Assembly (NCBI GenBank): GCA_046351415.1
Contig: JAXLYO010000003.1
Span: 124,001-188,000 of the forward strand
DNA length: 64,000 bases
Source of the DNA: JABFRG01 sp046351415
Lineage (GTDB): Bacteria; Myxococcota_A; Polyangia; Polyangiales; Polyangiaceae
Direction of reading: 5' to 3'
Shown here: positions 1 through 7,421 of the stretch, piece after piece
Position numbering within the stretch: position 1 is the stretch's first letter
Layout of the letters: each line of letters starts with the position of its first letter
The notes under the pieces: generated by a model
What the model saw: the letters and a program-made list of their open reading frames with translations, nothing else
Database searches by the model: none
What the model was told of the DNA's origin: nothing
Translations under genes and position numbers: made by a program

Positions 1-378
1 CTCGCAAAAGGGACTCAGTGGATGCCTTGGATTCACCTCGAGGACCTCATCGGTCTATTGCGATTCGCGGCCACGACCGACTCACTCTCCGGTCCGGTCA
101 ATGGCTCGGCGCCCGTCCCGGTCACGAACGCGGATTTCACGGAGGCGCTCGGACACGCACTTCATCGTCCGACGCTCTTTCGAGCACCGCGATTTGCGCT
201 GCAGCTCGCGCTGGGTGAAGTGGCTGGAGTCGTCCTTGCCTCTCAGCGAGTCGTCCCCATGCGCGCGCTCGATGCAGGTTTCGAGTTCGCCTTCCCGACG
301 ATCGATGAGGCGCTCGCGTCACTCGCGTCGAAGGAGAGGCCTGCCGCCGTCAAAGACGTACCCCGGAGAGTCACATGA
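1..378 (+). CDS. TIGR01777-family epimerase, C-terminal part (5' end outside window)
   Basis: The reading frame is open from base 1, so the gene starts before the window; 125 residues are visible. The opening WMPWIHLEDL matches the substrate-side motif of TIGR01777 NAD(P)-dependent epimerases. The rest fits the DUF1731 tail of that family: PVTNADFTEALG, then RPTLFRAPRFALQLALGE, then GFEFAFPTIDEAL. The NAD-binding Rossmann half is missing because of the window edge. Its stop overlaps the next start as ATGA, so translation is probably coupled to the SRPBCC gene, a pairing often seen for this family. Substrate unknown. Confidence 0.88.
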   Translation, partial: LAKGTQWMPWIHLEDLIGLLRFAATTDSLSGPVNGSAPVPVTNADFTEALGHALHRPTLFRAPRFALQLALGEVAGVVLASQRVVPMRALDAGFEFAFPTIDEALASLASKERPAAVKDVPRRVT

Positions 379-845
379 AGCACTACACGCTCGAACGCAC
401 ACAGTTCATTCCCCGTCCGCGCACCGAAGTCTTCGCGTTCTTCTCGGACGCCTCGAATCTCGAGCGAATTACGCCCGACTTCTTGTCGTTTCGAATCGTG
501 ACCCCGCTACCCATCGACATTCGCGAAGGCACCCTCATCGACTACCGGCTGCGCCTCTTCGGTATTCCGTTCTCGTGGCGAACGCGCATCAGCGTGTTCG
601 AGCCGGAGTCGCGCTTCGTCGATGAGCAACTCAAAGGCCCCTACAAGCTGTGGCGTCATCTCCACGAGTTCGAATCGGTGGAGGGCGGTACCCGCATGCG
701 CGATAGGGTAGACTATGCAATCCCTCTCGGACCTCTCGGGGCGCTCGCGCGTGAGCTCTTCGTGACACGCATGGTGGAGCAGATCTTCGACTACCGCTTC
801 CGCACGATTGAGGAGCTCATGGGCTCGAAGGCCGACGCGGCATAG
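375..845 (+). CDS. SRPBCC family protein (ligand-binding START-like fold)
   Basis: This 156-residue protein is the full length of a single START/polyketide-cyclase-like domain. The N-terminal pattern is typical: ERTQFIPRPRTEVFAFFSDASNLERITP, where a strand is followed by a helix holding an F-F-x-D-x-x-N-L-E motif. A C-terminal amphipathic helix (ARELFVTRMVEQIFDYRFRTIEEL) closes the hydrophobic cavity in this fold. It overlaps the upstream epimerase by 4 bp (ATGA), so the two are almost certainly co-transcribed. The ligand cannot be told from sequence. A cytoplasmic location is inferred from the lack of a signal peptide. Confidence 0.85.
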   Translation: MKHYTLERTQFIPRPRTEVFAFFSDASNLERITPDFLSFRIVTPLPIDIREGTLIDYRLRLFGIPFSWRTRISVFEPESRFVDEQLKGPYKLWRHLHEFESVEGGTRMRDRVDYAIPLGPLGALARELFVTRMVEQIFDYRFRTIEELMGSKADAA

Positions 846-937
846 CAAGCTCGCCGCCTCCGCGCGTCTCTCGATTCGGCGCCGCATGGGCGCGTCTCTC
901 GCCCCCCATCGCGCTGCCGTCGAAAGCGCTTGCGTTC

Positions 938-959
938 TAATTAACTCAATGGTTAATTA
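938..959. promoter_or_regulatory. Perfect inverted repeat upstream of ArsR gene, probable operator
   Basis: The arms TAATTAAC and GTTAATTA are perfect reverse complements separated by six bases. The site is a short AT-rich island in GC-rich sequence, 15 bases before the ArsR start. Its position and symmetry fit a winged-helix dimer operator used for autoregulation. That it binds this ArsR protein is inference. Confidence 0.6.
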
Positions 960-974
960 ACGAACAGGTTGAAT

Positions 975-1349
975 ATGCTCGAGACCCGAGACCCTTTGAG
1001 CCTGACGTTTGCAGCGCTCGCCGATCCGACCCGGCGATCCTTGCTTGCGCGACTCTCGAAGGGAGAGGCATCCGTGACGGAACTCGCCGATCCGTTCCTC
1101 TCCGAGATGAGTCTTCCCGCCGTGACGAAGCACCTCAAAGTGCTCGAGCGGGCTGGGCTCATCACGAAGACGCGCGATGCTCAATGGCGGCCATGTCGCC
1201 TGAATGGCGCGCCACTCCTCGAGGCAAACAACTGGATTGCCCAGTACCGCGCGTACTGGGAAGAGAGCCTCGATCGACTCGGGGACTATCTGAAGACACT
1301 CGAACCCAAGAAGGCCCAAAAGGGAGGACGTCGTGGCAAAAAGCAATGA
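975..1349 (+). CDS. ArsR/SmtB-family transcriptional regulator
   Basis: This protein of about 124 residues contains a winged helix: FAALADPTRRSLLARL, then SVTELADPF, then the recognition helix LPAVTKHLKVLERAGLI. It has none of the clustered Cys/His metal-sensing motifs of SmtB or ArsR proper. It therefore belongs to the non-metal branch that usually sits beside SRPBCC/AHSA1 genes. I chose ATG at 975; a TTG at 969 in the same frame is possible. A perfect palindrome at 938-959 is the likely operator. The gene ends 17 bases inside the following AHSA1 gene, so the two are translationally coupled. Confidence 0.85.
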   Translation: MLETRDPLSLTFAALADPTRRSLLARLSKGEASVTELADPFLSEMSLPAVTKHLKVLERAGLITKTRDAQWRPCRLNGAPLLEANNWIAQYRAYWEESLDRLGDYLKTLEPKKAQKGGRRGKKQ

Positions 1350-2301
1350 CTCGAACGAAATCAAAATCACCCGCATCTACGACGCCTCGCTCAAGGCGGT
1401 CTGGGATGCATGGACCGATCCGAATCAAGTCGCGAAGTGGTGGGGGCCGCGTGGCTTCACCCTGACGACGCACTCGAAGGACCTGCGTCCGGGCGGCACG
1501 TGGGACTACACGATGCACGGTCCGGACGGAACCGACTACCCCAATTACACCACCTACCATGAGGTGGAACCGTACGCGCTCCTCGTTTACGACCACGGAG
1601 GCACACGTACGACGCCACCGCTCTTCCGAGTGACTGCGCGGTTCACCGAGGTCGAGCGGGGCAAGCGAACGAGGCTCGACATGACGATGGCGCTCGAGAC
1701 CGTCGAGGCCGCACGGGAGACGCGGAAGTTCATCAAGAAAGCCGGGGGCGAATCGACCTGGGACCGCCTCGACGAGTACCTCGCGAAAGAGGCTACGGGA
1801 GAAGAGCGCTTCGTCATCAATCGTTCGTTCGACGCGCCCATTGCGAAGATGTGGGAGCTTTGGACGAACCCCGAGCACTTCAGCCGTTGGCTCCCTCCAA
1901 CGGGCGCGACCATGAAGTTCATCGAAGCAAGCATTCGACCTGGTGGGACCTCTCGCTACGTCATGAAGACGGACAGTGGTCTCACGATGTACGGAAGGGT
2001 GCACTACCTGGAGCTCACGGCCCCGAACAAGTTGGTCTACACGCAGGAGTTCTGCGACGAGAAGGGGGGACCCGCGAGGCACCCGATGGCTCCTACCTGG
2101 CCCGCCATGATGCTCACGACGGTTACATTGAGCGAAGAGGGGCCCGATGCCACGCGCGTCACCATCACGTGGAAGGTGCACGGCGAGCACACCGCCGAGG
2201 AACTTGCGACGTTCACGCAGGGCCGTGCGGGCATGACGATGGGCTGGACGGGCAGCTTCGACAAGCTCGAGGCGCTCGTCGAGGAAGTCTCGGCGAAGTA
2301 G
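1333..2301 (+). CDS. Tandem AHSA1/SRPBCC two-domain protein
   Basis: This 322-residue protein carries two complete AHSA1-type START-like domains. The first covers residues about 6-155 (ITRIYDASLKAVWDAWTDP, then VAKWWGPRGF). The second covers residues about 160-320 (FVINRSFDAPIAKMWELWTNP, then FSRWLPP). Most family members have one domain of 140-170 residues, so this is a fusion or internal duplication. The GTG start at 1333 follows a strong GGGAGG ribosome site and lies inside the end of the arsR-like gene. Regulation by that neighbour through the 938-959 palindrome is likely. Function is unknown; cytoplasmic binding of a small hydrophobic ligand is the usual inference. Confidence 0.85.
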   Translation: MAKSNDSNEIKITRIYDASLKAVWDAWTDPNQVAKWWGPRGFTLTTHSKDLRPGGTWDYTMHGPDGTDYPNYTTYHEVEPYALLVYDHGGTRTTPPLFRVTARFTEVERGKRTRLDMTMALETVEAARETRKFIKKAGGESTWDRLDEYLAKEATGEERFVINRSFDAPIAKMWELWTNPEHFSRWLPPTGATMKFIEASIRPGGTSRYVMKTDSGLTMYGRVHYLELTAPNKLVYTQEFCDEKGGPARHPMAPTWPAMMLTTVTLSEEGPDATRVTITWKVHGEHTAEELATFTQGRAGMTMGWTGSFDKLEALVEEVSAK

Positions 2302-2556
2302 GACGCACGCGAACGACAGAGTGGGAGTACCCATTGCACTGTGGGGAATCGCATCGCGCGCAAGCGAAGCGACCACTCTGTCTGCGTTTGCTTGGCACGC
2401 GGAGGCGAACGTCACATCGCGTGCAATCTGCATGTTCGCGCTCTGCGAGTCTTGTCGCATGAGCGAAAACCGATATGCTGGAGAAACTTAGGGCAACGCC
2501 CCGGCTTGGCATCTTAGACCCACCCAAACACCCCACGACTTTCGCGGAGGTAGGGC

Positions 2557-3171
2557 ATGAAACGCCAGCATCGAGGGTTCACCCTCGTCGAGCTCATGAT
2601 CGTCGTCGCCATCGTCGGGATCCTCGCGATCCTTGCAGTCTATGGCGTGAACAAATACGTCGCAAATGCGGCTACGTCCGAAGCGCGAAACTCGCTCGGG
2701 CAAATCGGCAAGAACGCGGTCGCCGCCTACTCGAAAGAGTCCATGTCGGGAGGCGTTCTCACGGTCGGTTCGACAGCGGGGCTGTCTCGGCAGCTGTGCA
2801 GTCCTGCGACCGCATCCGTTCCGGCAGCGAAAGCTTCCATTCAGGGGCGCAAGTATCAATCCGACCCTTCAGCCGGCAAAGACTGGCAGCGGGACGCAAC
2901 GACGCCGAACACGGGCTTCTCTTGTCTGAAGTTCAGCATGACCGATGCGCAAACCTACATGTACAGCTACGGAACATCGACCGCGGCAGGCACGATACCC
3001 GCGACTACCTTCGTTCAGTCGACAAGCGCAACGACCGGAGCCTTCGGGGCAATGGCGCAGGGAGACCGAAACGGAGACGGCATCCTGTCGACGTTCGCCA
3101 TTGCAGGTAAAGTGCAGGTAGGTGAACTCATCTTGAGTCCGAACCTCGGCGAGACGAACGTCGACGAGTGA
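2557..3171 (+). CDS. Type IV pilin-like protein (prepilin)
   Basis: The N-terminus is a class III (prepilin) signal: KRQHRG followed by FTLVELMIVVAIVGILAIL. Prepilin peptidase would cut after Gly7, leaving N-methyl-Phe, and Glu at mature position 5 is present. The hydrophobic helix (residues 8-32) leads into a polar globular head, for 204 residues in total. A GGAGG site lies seven to eight bases before the ATG. No other pilus assembly genes are nearby, so it could be the major pilin, a minor pilin or a pseudopilin. The 255 bases upstream hold a long leader; no complete sigma-54 site was found there. Confidence 0.85.
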   Translation: MKRQHRGFTLVELMIVVAIVGILAILAVYGVNKYVANAATSEARNSLGQIGKNAVAAYSKESMSGGVLTVGSTAGLSRQLCSPATASVPAAKASIQGRKYQSDPSAGKDWQRDATTPNTGFSCLKFSMTDAQTYMYSYGTSTAAGTIPATTFVQSTSATTGAFGAMAQGDRNGDGILSTFAIAGKVQVGELILSPNLGETNVDE

Positions 3172-3178
3172 AGATGCT

Positions 3179-4345
3179 TCACTTCTTCATGGGGAAACGT
3201 TTCTCCAAGTCGTCGACGACGACTGCAGACTCGTGCACGACTCTGCTCCCAATCATCGGCGTCTTGTCGAAGTAGCCGAAGGCGCGAAGGGACGAGGGCG
3301 TGGATGCGGCTTCACCGCGACGAGTGAGGTCGCGTTGCGATTTGAATGCGTCGGGCATCGTGTCGATGGCAAGACCGAAGCCGACGCGGGTTGCTTCCGT
3401 CACGAACGTGGAAACGTGGCAGCCCGCGCATGGAAGTTGATCGGGACCGTAGCGGTTGGGGTTCTCGATTCGGGCAAAAGCCGACAAAGCTTGCGAGCGT
3501 GCTTCGGGGGTTGCGGCCTTTGCCTTCTCCGAGTCGAGCAAGACACCGATATCCTCCGGCGTCATTGCCTCGGGGGTGAACGTATAGGTGTATCCTTCAC
3601 CGGTCACGGGGCGATTCACGCGTTGATTCGCTTTTCCTACCCCGACGATGTCGAGCGTCTTGAAGACGCCGTCGACGCGCTCGACGCCTCCCAGAAACCA
3701 CTCCTCTTGCCTTGGCGGCGCGCGGAGGAAGAAGGTCATGCGCGTGAGATTCTCTTCGCCAGCATGGGCAAGTACGAGGTCGCGCAGAGCCTTTCCATAG
3801 GCTCCTTCGAGCCCCTGTGCCGCAAGGCCTGCATGGACATCGAGTGGCGCGTCCTTTACCTCGGGCGCGAGCGTCCGCATACGACGAAGCTCCGCGACCA
3901 CGGTCGTAAGCTCGGTCTCCGTCAGCGTGTAGAAGAGGTGCAGCGCCGAATCGAGCGTCGATCCGTCGTCCGTGATGGGTTGCATCACGAGACGAATTTG
4001 AGCCTCGCAGCCACTGGGTTTCGAGAAGCAACCATCGAAGCGTGTCGCGACGACACGCATTCGGGCGTAGTCGAGACCTTGTGCAGGTTTGACGCCGAAC
4101 GCAGGGACCTTGTCGTAGACCGCCTGCGGCAGGAGGGTACCTTTTGCTCCCGCGGATTCAGGCCCGAGCGTGCCGGGAGCGGCGGGGGAAGCGGGAAGGG
4201 GCCACAAGACGGAAACATCACTCATTCCCAGAGATTTCGTCACGACCGGGGCTGCATCGGCCCCCGCGTCCCCTTGCGGCGTCGTCGTCGACGCAGACGC
4301 ACAAGAAACGGAGAGCAGGAAGAAGAAGAGGGTCTGCGCACGCAT
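3179..4345 (-). CDS. Lipoprotein with a CxxCH motif, function unknown
   Basis: This 388-residue protein opens with a hydrophobic signal ending in a lipobox-like LLSVSC (Cys15), followed by a Thr/Ala/Asp-rich linker. It is therefore probably an envelope lipoprotein. One CAGCH sequence sits near residues 305-309, the c-type haem attachment pattern. The rest matches no family I can name. A repeated F-x-R motif and several acidic helices suggest a soluble periplasmic domain. It faces the pilin gene tail to tail with 7 bases between. Monohaem binding is inference from the motif alone. Confidence 0.75.
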   Translation of the reverse strand: MRAQTLFFFLLSVSCASASTTTPQGDAGADAAPVVTKSLGMSDVSVLWPLPASPAAPGTLGPESAGAKGTLLPQAVYDKVPAFGVKPAQGLDYARMRVVATRFDGCFSKPSGCEAQIRLVMQPITDDGSTLDSALHLFYTLTETELTTVVAELRRMRTLAPEVKDAPLDVHAGLAAQGLEGAYGKALRDLVLAHAGEENLTRMTFFLRAPPRQEEWFLGGVERVDGVFKTLDIVGVGKANQRVNRPVTGEGYTYTFTPEAMTPEDIGVLLDSEKAKAATPEARSQALSAFARIENPNRYGPDQLPCAGCHVSTFVTEATRVGFGLAIDTMPDAFKSQRDLTRRGEAASTPSSLRAFGYFDKTPMIGSRVVHESAVVVDDLEKRFPMKK

Positions 4346-4481
4346 GACCTCAGGAGATAGATGTAGGCGGCCCGCTTGGGAACAGGAAAGCGACGGCGCG
4401 TGCCGACTCGCCGATTGCAGAAGCGGAGAGAAAGGAGTTTCGAGATGTGATAGCGCTAGGCCAACGAAGAAGGAGCGCTAC

Positions 4482-4805
4482 TTGGCCATCGGCAATCCAC
4501 ATCGATACGTCGTCACCGTACGCAGCGAAGAAGGCGGGCCGGAGCCGCAGCTTCTCGAACGCTTCTCGACAATCGCCGCTTTCCGCTTGGGGCGTCTCGA
4601 CGCACGGGAAGGGCACTATCCGAAGGTGGGCGGGTTCTTCGACATGCTCGACAACTTGTCGGGGCCCTATTTGTGGGAACGATCGGACGAACAAATGGCG
4701 AACGAGCCACCGACGCGCATCGATTTCGAGGTCCTCGAGGTCGACCCTCCGGAACCTCCGGCGACGCCGAGTGACATACGGGTCCTCGTGCGCGTCCCCT
4801 TCTGA
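4482..4805 (+). CDS. Small hypothetical protein
   Basis: A 107-residue reading frame with codon use like its neighbours. I placed the start at TTG 4482 because AGAAGGAG lies six bases upstream; in-frame ATGs further upstream would add an Arg/Cys-rich segment of poor coding character. The product begins LAIGNPHRYVVTVRSEEG and has mixed alpha/beta character with an acidic, Pro-rich tail (EVLEVDPPEPPATPS). No signal peptide or membrane segment is visible. I do not recognise the family. The MITE-like element begins 50 bases after its stop. Confidence 0.6.
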   Translation: MAIGNPHRYVVTVRSEEGGPEPQLLERFSTIAAFRLGRLDAREGHYPKVGGFFDMLDNLSGPYLWERSDEQMANEPPTRIDFEVLEVDPPEPPATPSDIRVLVRVPF

Positions 4806-4855
4806 GCGGCGAATTCGCGTCGGAAGAGAGGCTTGGCTTTCGCTGGGCGCCGGAA

Positions 4856-5019
4856 CTAGGGTGTATCTCATAACCTCTCCCGTCGGCTCTGCGGCGGGGC
4901 AGGGGCGCCTGCGTCGTTGCTCCTCCTCAAATAGCAGCAGTATTCGTCGTCGTCGCTCCTAGCATTCGGACCCGCCGCGCTCGCAGATCCTCGGTCCGAG
5001 GTTATGAGATACACCCTAG
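4856..5019. mobile_element. MITE-like element: 156 bp with 18-bp terminal inverted repeats and CTAG flanks
   Basis: The left end GGTGTATCTCATAACCTC (4860-4877) is repeated exactly, inverted, at 4998-5015. Both ends are flanked by CTAG (4856-4859 and 5016-5019), which would be a 4-bp target duplication. The 120-bp interior has no coding capacity. This is the design of a non-autonomous DNA transposon. The end sequence resembles those of IS5-group elements, but that assignment is from memory. It lies between two genes and its right end is 38 bases before the next start, so it may supply or disrupt the promoter of that gene. Confidence 0.7.
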
Positions 5020-5057
5020 AGTTTGCGCGCGAATCAACCCACGACGAGGAATTGAAC

Positions 5058-5708
5058 ATGAAGAAAGTCGCTGTTTTGGGATCTGGGCAAGTCGGGCAAG
5101 TGCTCGCGGACGGTCTTCTCGCGCACGGATACGAGGTCATGCGGGCCAGCCGTGAGCCGAGCAAACTCGCCGCGTGGAAAGAAGGTGCGGGTCCGAAGGC
5201 GTCCATCGGTACATTTGCCGAAGCCGCGAAGTGGGGCGACAGCGTGCTGCTCGCCGTGAAGGGAAGCGCGGCCGAGGCGGCTATCGAACAAGCGGGGGCC
5301 GCCCACCTCGTCGGAAAGACCATCATCGACGCGACGAACCCCATCGCCGACGCACCTCCGCAAAATGGTGTCCTTCGATTCTTCACCGACTTGAACGAGT
5401 CGCTCATGGAACGCCTCCAGAAGAGGGTGCCCGAAGCGCACTTCGTGAAGGCGTTTTCCTGTGTGGGCAACGCATTCATGGTGCAACCGAAGATTCCCGG
5501 AGGCCCGCCGACGATGTTCATCTGCGGCAACGATGCGAAAGCGAAGGCGGAGGTGCGAACCCTCCTCGACCAGTTCGGATGGGATACCGCTGACATGGGC
5601 ACCGTCGAAGCTGCGCGCGCAATCGAGCCACTCTGCATGCTCTGGTGCATCCCCGGGCTCACGCAGAACAGCTGGACGCACGCGTTCAAGCTCCTCCGTC
5701 TCGGCTGA
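5058..5708 (+). CDS. NAD(P)-binding oxidoreductase, NADPH-dependent F420 reductase-like
   Basis: The 216-residue protein starts directly with a Rossmann dinucleotide fold (KKVAVLGSGQVGQVLADGLLAHGYEV), followed by SREPSKL at the ribose-binding turn. The basic residue after the Ser hints at NADP. Further signs of the F420-reductase-like (pyrroline-5-carboxylate reductase-like) group are DSVLLAVKGSAAEAA, IIDATNPIAD and VKAFSCVGNAFM. I chose ATG 5058 because GAGGAA precedes it; upstream in-frame ATG 5004 lies inside the repeat end of the MITE. Real substrate and cofactor are not determined. Confidence 0.82.
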   Translation: MKKVAVLGSGQVGQVLADGLLAHGYEVMRASREPSKLAAWKEGAGPKASIGTFAEAAKWGDSVLLAVKGSAAEAAIEQAGAAHLVGKTIIDATNPIADAPPQNGVLRFFTDLNESLMERLQKRVPEAHFVKAFSCVGNAFMVQPKIPGGPPTMFICGNDAKAKAEVRTLLDQFGWDTADMGTVEAARAIEPLCMLWCIPGLTQNSWTHAFKLLRLG

Positions 5709-5855
5709 GAAAAGGTCTGAGGCGCCCGATTTCCGCCATTCGCGCAATGGAGGAGGGCGCTGCAACAAGAGAAGTGACGCGGGTGGTGATCCGTTTGTTC
5801 GCCTTCGGAGCACAGGGGGGAAGTCGTCCTTCACCTTTCCTTTCGGAGTCGTTGC

Positions 5856-6755
5856 ATGAACCACAAACGCACACACGAAACTGAACTCGTTTCTCTCCGC
5901 GAACCCATTTCTCGACGCGAAGCCCTGGGGGGAATACTCACCACCCTCGGGGGAGCACTCTTGCTTGCCTGCGGAGGCAGTGCGGTCGCTGCTGCAACCG
6001 ATGGGGGAACGGGCGACGCAGGCGGTGGTGGCGGTGATGGAGGCGCCTCCGACGACGCACGATCTGCCGCGGACGGAGCCTTGGACAGGACGGCCGCGGG
6101 CGAGTGGGCTAGCGGCGGTACAGCTTCGATGACAGGAAACTACCCGGACCCCTTTCCGACGGCGCTTGCGTCATGTGTGCTCGCCACGGCGGCCACGGAG
6201 GGACCGTGCACCGAATCTAACGACCGCGAGCGAAGAGATATCAGTGAAGGATACACGGGGTTGCCGGTTCGGCTCGCCCTTCGGGTCGTCGACGCATCGT
6301 GCAATCCAATCGGGGGGGCCAAGGTGAAGGTGTGGCACACGCAAATCACGGGAAGCTATTCGGGCGATACACCCAACCCCAACATGTGTCTCAAGACCTC
6401 AGCGGAACAGCAAAAACACTACTTTCGCGGAGTTCAAACGACCGATGCCGCGGGCCGGGTCGACTTCGACACATGCTTCCCGGGGTGGTATCGCGGCCGT
6501 ACCATCCACATCCACTTCACGGTGACGGTCGGCGGCAAATCGTTCACGTCGCAGCTCGTCTTCGAGCAGTCGCTCATCTCCGAAATCTTCTCCTCGCACC
6601 CGGAGTACAAGGGCTATGGACAGCCTGATACGCCGAATGCGACGGACAACGTCGTTGGAAACCAAAACCTCGCGACATTCACGCTGGAAACTTCACGCAT
6701 GGCCGACGGGGCAATGCTCGCTGCGAAGAATCTCGTCGTGCCGCTCTCCGCCTGA
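5856..6755 (+). CDS. Exported intradiol ring-cleavage dioxygenase-like protein
   Basis: The 299-residue product begins with SRREALGG followed by a hydrophobic stretch and LLLACGG. It could be a Tat substrate, a lipoprotein, or both. A Gly/Asp-rich linker (residues about 50-85) leads to a dioxygenase-like beta domain. Family signatures are VKVWHTQITGSYSG, the repeat-like GVQTTDAAGRVDFDTCFPGWYRGR, and TIHIHFTV with the two metal-ligand histidines. In protocatechuate 3,4-dioxygenase two Tyr and two His bind Fe(III); candidate Tyr are in GSYSG and GWYRGR. Export is unusual compared with cytoplasmic catabolic dioxygenases but known in this subgroup. Substrate unknown. Confidence 0.8.
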   Translation: MNHKRTHETELVSLREPISRREALGGILTTLGGALLLACGGSAVAAATDGGTGDAGGGGGDGGASDDARSAADGALDRTAAGEWASGGTASMTGNYPDPFPTALASCVLATAATEGPCTESNDRERRDISEGYTGLPVRLALRVVDASCNPIGGAKVKVWHTQITGSYSGDTPNPNMCLKTSAEQQKHYFRGVQTTDAAGRVDFDTCFPGWYRGRTIHIHFTVTVGGKSFTSQLVFEQSLISEIFSSHPEYKGYGQPDTPNATDNVVGNQNLATFTLETSRMADGAMLAAKNLVVPLSA

Positions 6756-6945
6756 AGTGCCGGCCGCACGAAAGGAATCACGTCAAGCGAATCCCACGAA
6801 GCGAGCCGGAGCCCCCTCTCGTGCGCTGCTGATATGAGCGCCGGCATGTCACGCATGTGGAAGCTTCGCGGCTCGGAAGCCGGACCCACCAACATGGGGA
6901 CCTCGTTCTTTCTCGCTGCCGATAGCGTAGAGCGCGCGGACTGAA

Positions 6946-7293
6946 TCACCCTGGGACGGAGGGAACGACTCGGGAAACATCAGGATCGCCCTCGGCGACA
7001 GTGACGTGGAGCATGACGTCGATGCTCGAGTCCTCGGCAACACCTAGCGCCGCTGCTCGCAGGCTTTCTGCCCCCGCTGCGTCGATGCGCAAGGCCACCG
7101 CGGAGAGTGCATCGAGAAAGGGCGTGACGCATTCAGCGCGAAGCTCCACGTGCAGCGCGAGCGCGACTTCCGAGTAGAAGTGGACGTCAAGGAGGGTGCC
7201 GAGGTCCTCGACGACGCTCCGGAGGCGCTCCACGACATCCGGGTAGCTCCCGAAGGCGGTGACTCGAAGAAAAGTAGTGCTCACGCTTTCCAT
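6946..7293 (-). CDS. Small hypothetical protein
   Basis: A 115-residue frame on the minus strand. It reads like a real gene from the ATG at 7293 onward (MESVSTTFLRVTAFGSYPDVVERL), with alternating hydrophobic residues predicting a ferredoxin-like alpha/beta fold of about 100 residues. A GTG at 7284 is an alternative start. Two repeats of a VVERL/FLDAL-type helix flank the strand FYSEVALALHVEL. No signal peptide. Family not recognised. It is divergent from the beta-helix lipoprotein gene at 7422, and about 190 bases without a gene lie between it and the dioxygenase-like gene. Confidence 0.5.
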   Translation of the reverse strand: MESVSTTFLRVTAFGSYPDVVERLRSVVEDLGTLLDVHFYSEVALALHVELRAECVTPFLDALSAVALRIDAAGAESLRAAALGVAEDSSIDVMLHVTVAEGDPDVSRVVPSVPG

Positions 7294-7421
7294 GTAGCAG
7301 CGTGCGACTGAAAATGGCTTCTGTTGCTGGAATTTCTCACAATGTGTGCACTGCGGCACGTGTCTGAAAGTGCCTGCGAGAAGCAGCCACGATGCTTTGC
7401 ACGCGCCCTTAGAATCGGCGC

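Noticed and set aside
2302..2556. Possible sigma-54 promoter or c-di-GMP riboswitch before the pilin-like gene
   Set aside because: TGGCACGCGGAGG lacks the -12 GC at the required spacing, and the leader has no GEMM riboswitch core pairing that I can trace.
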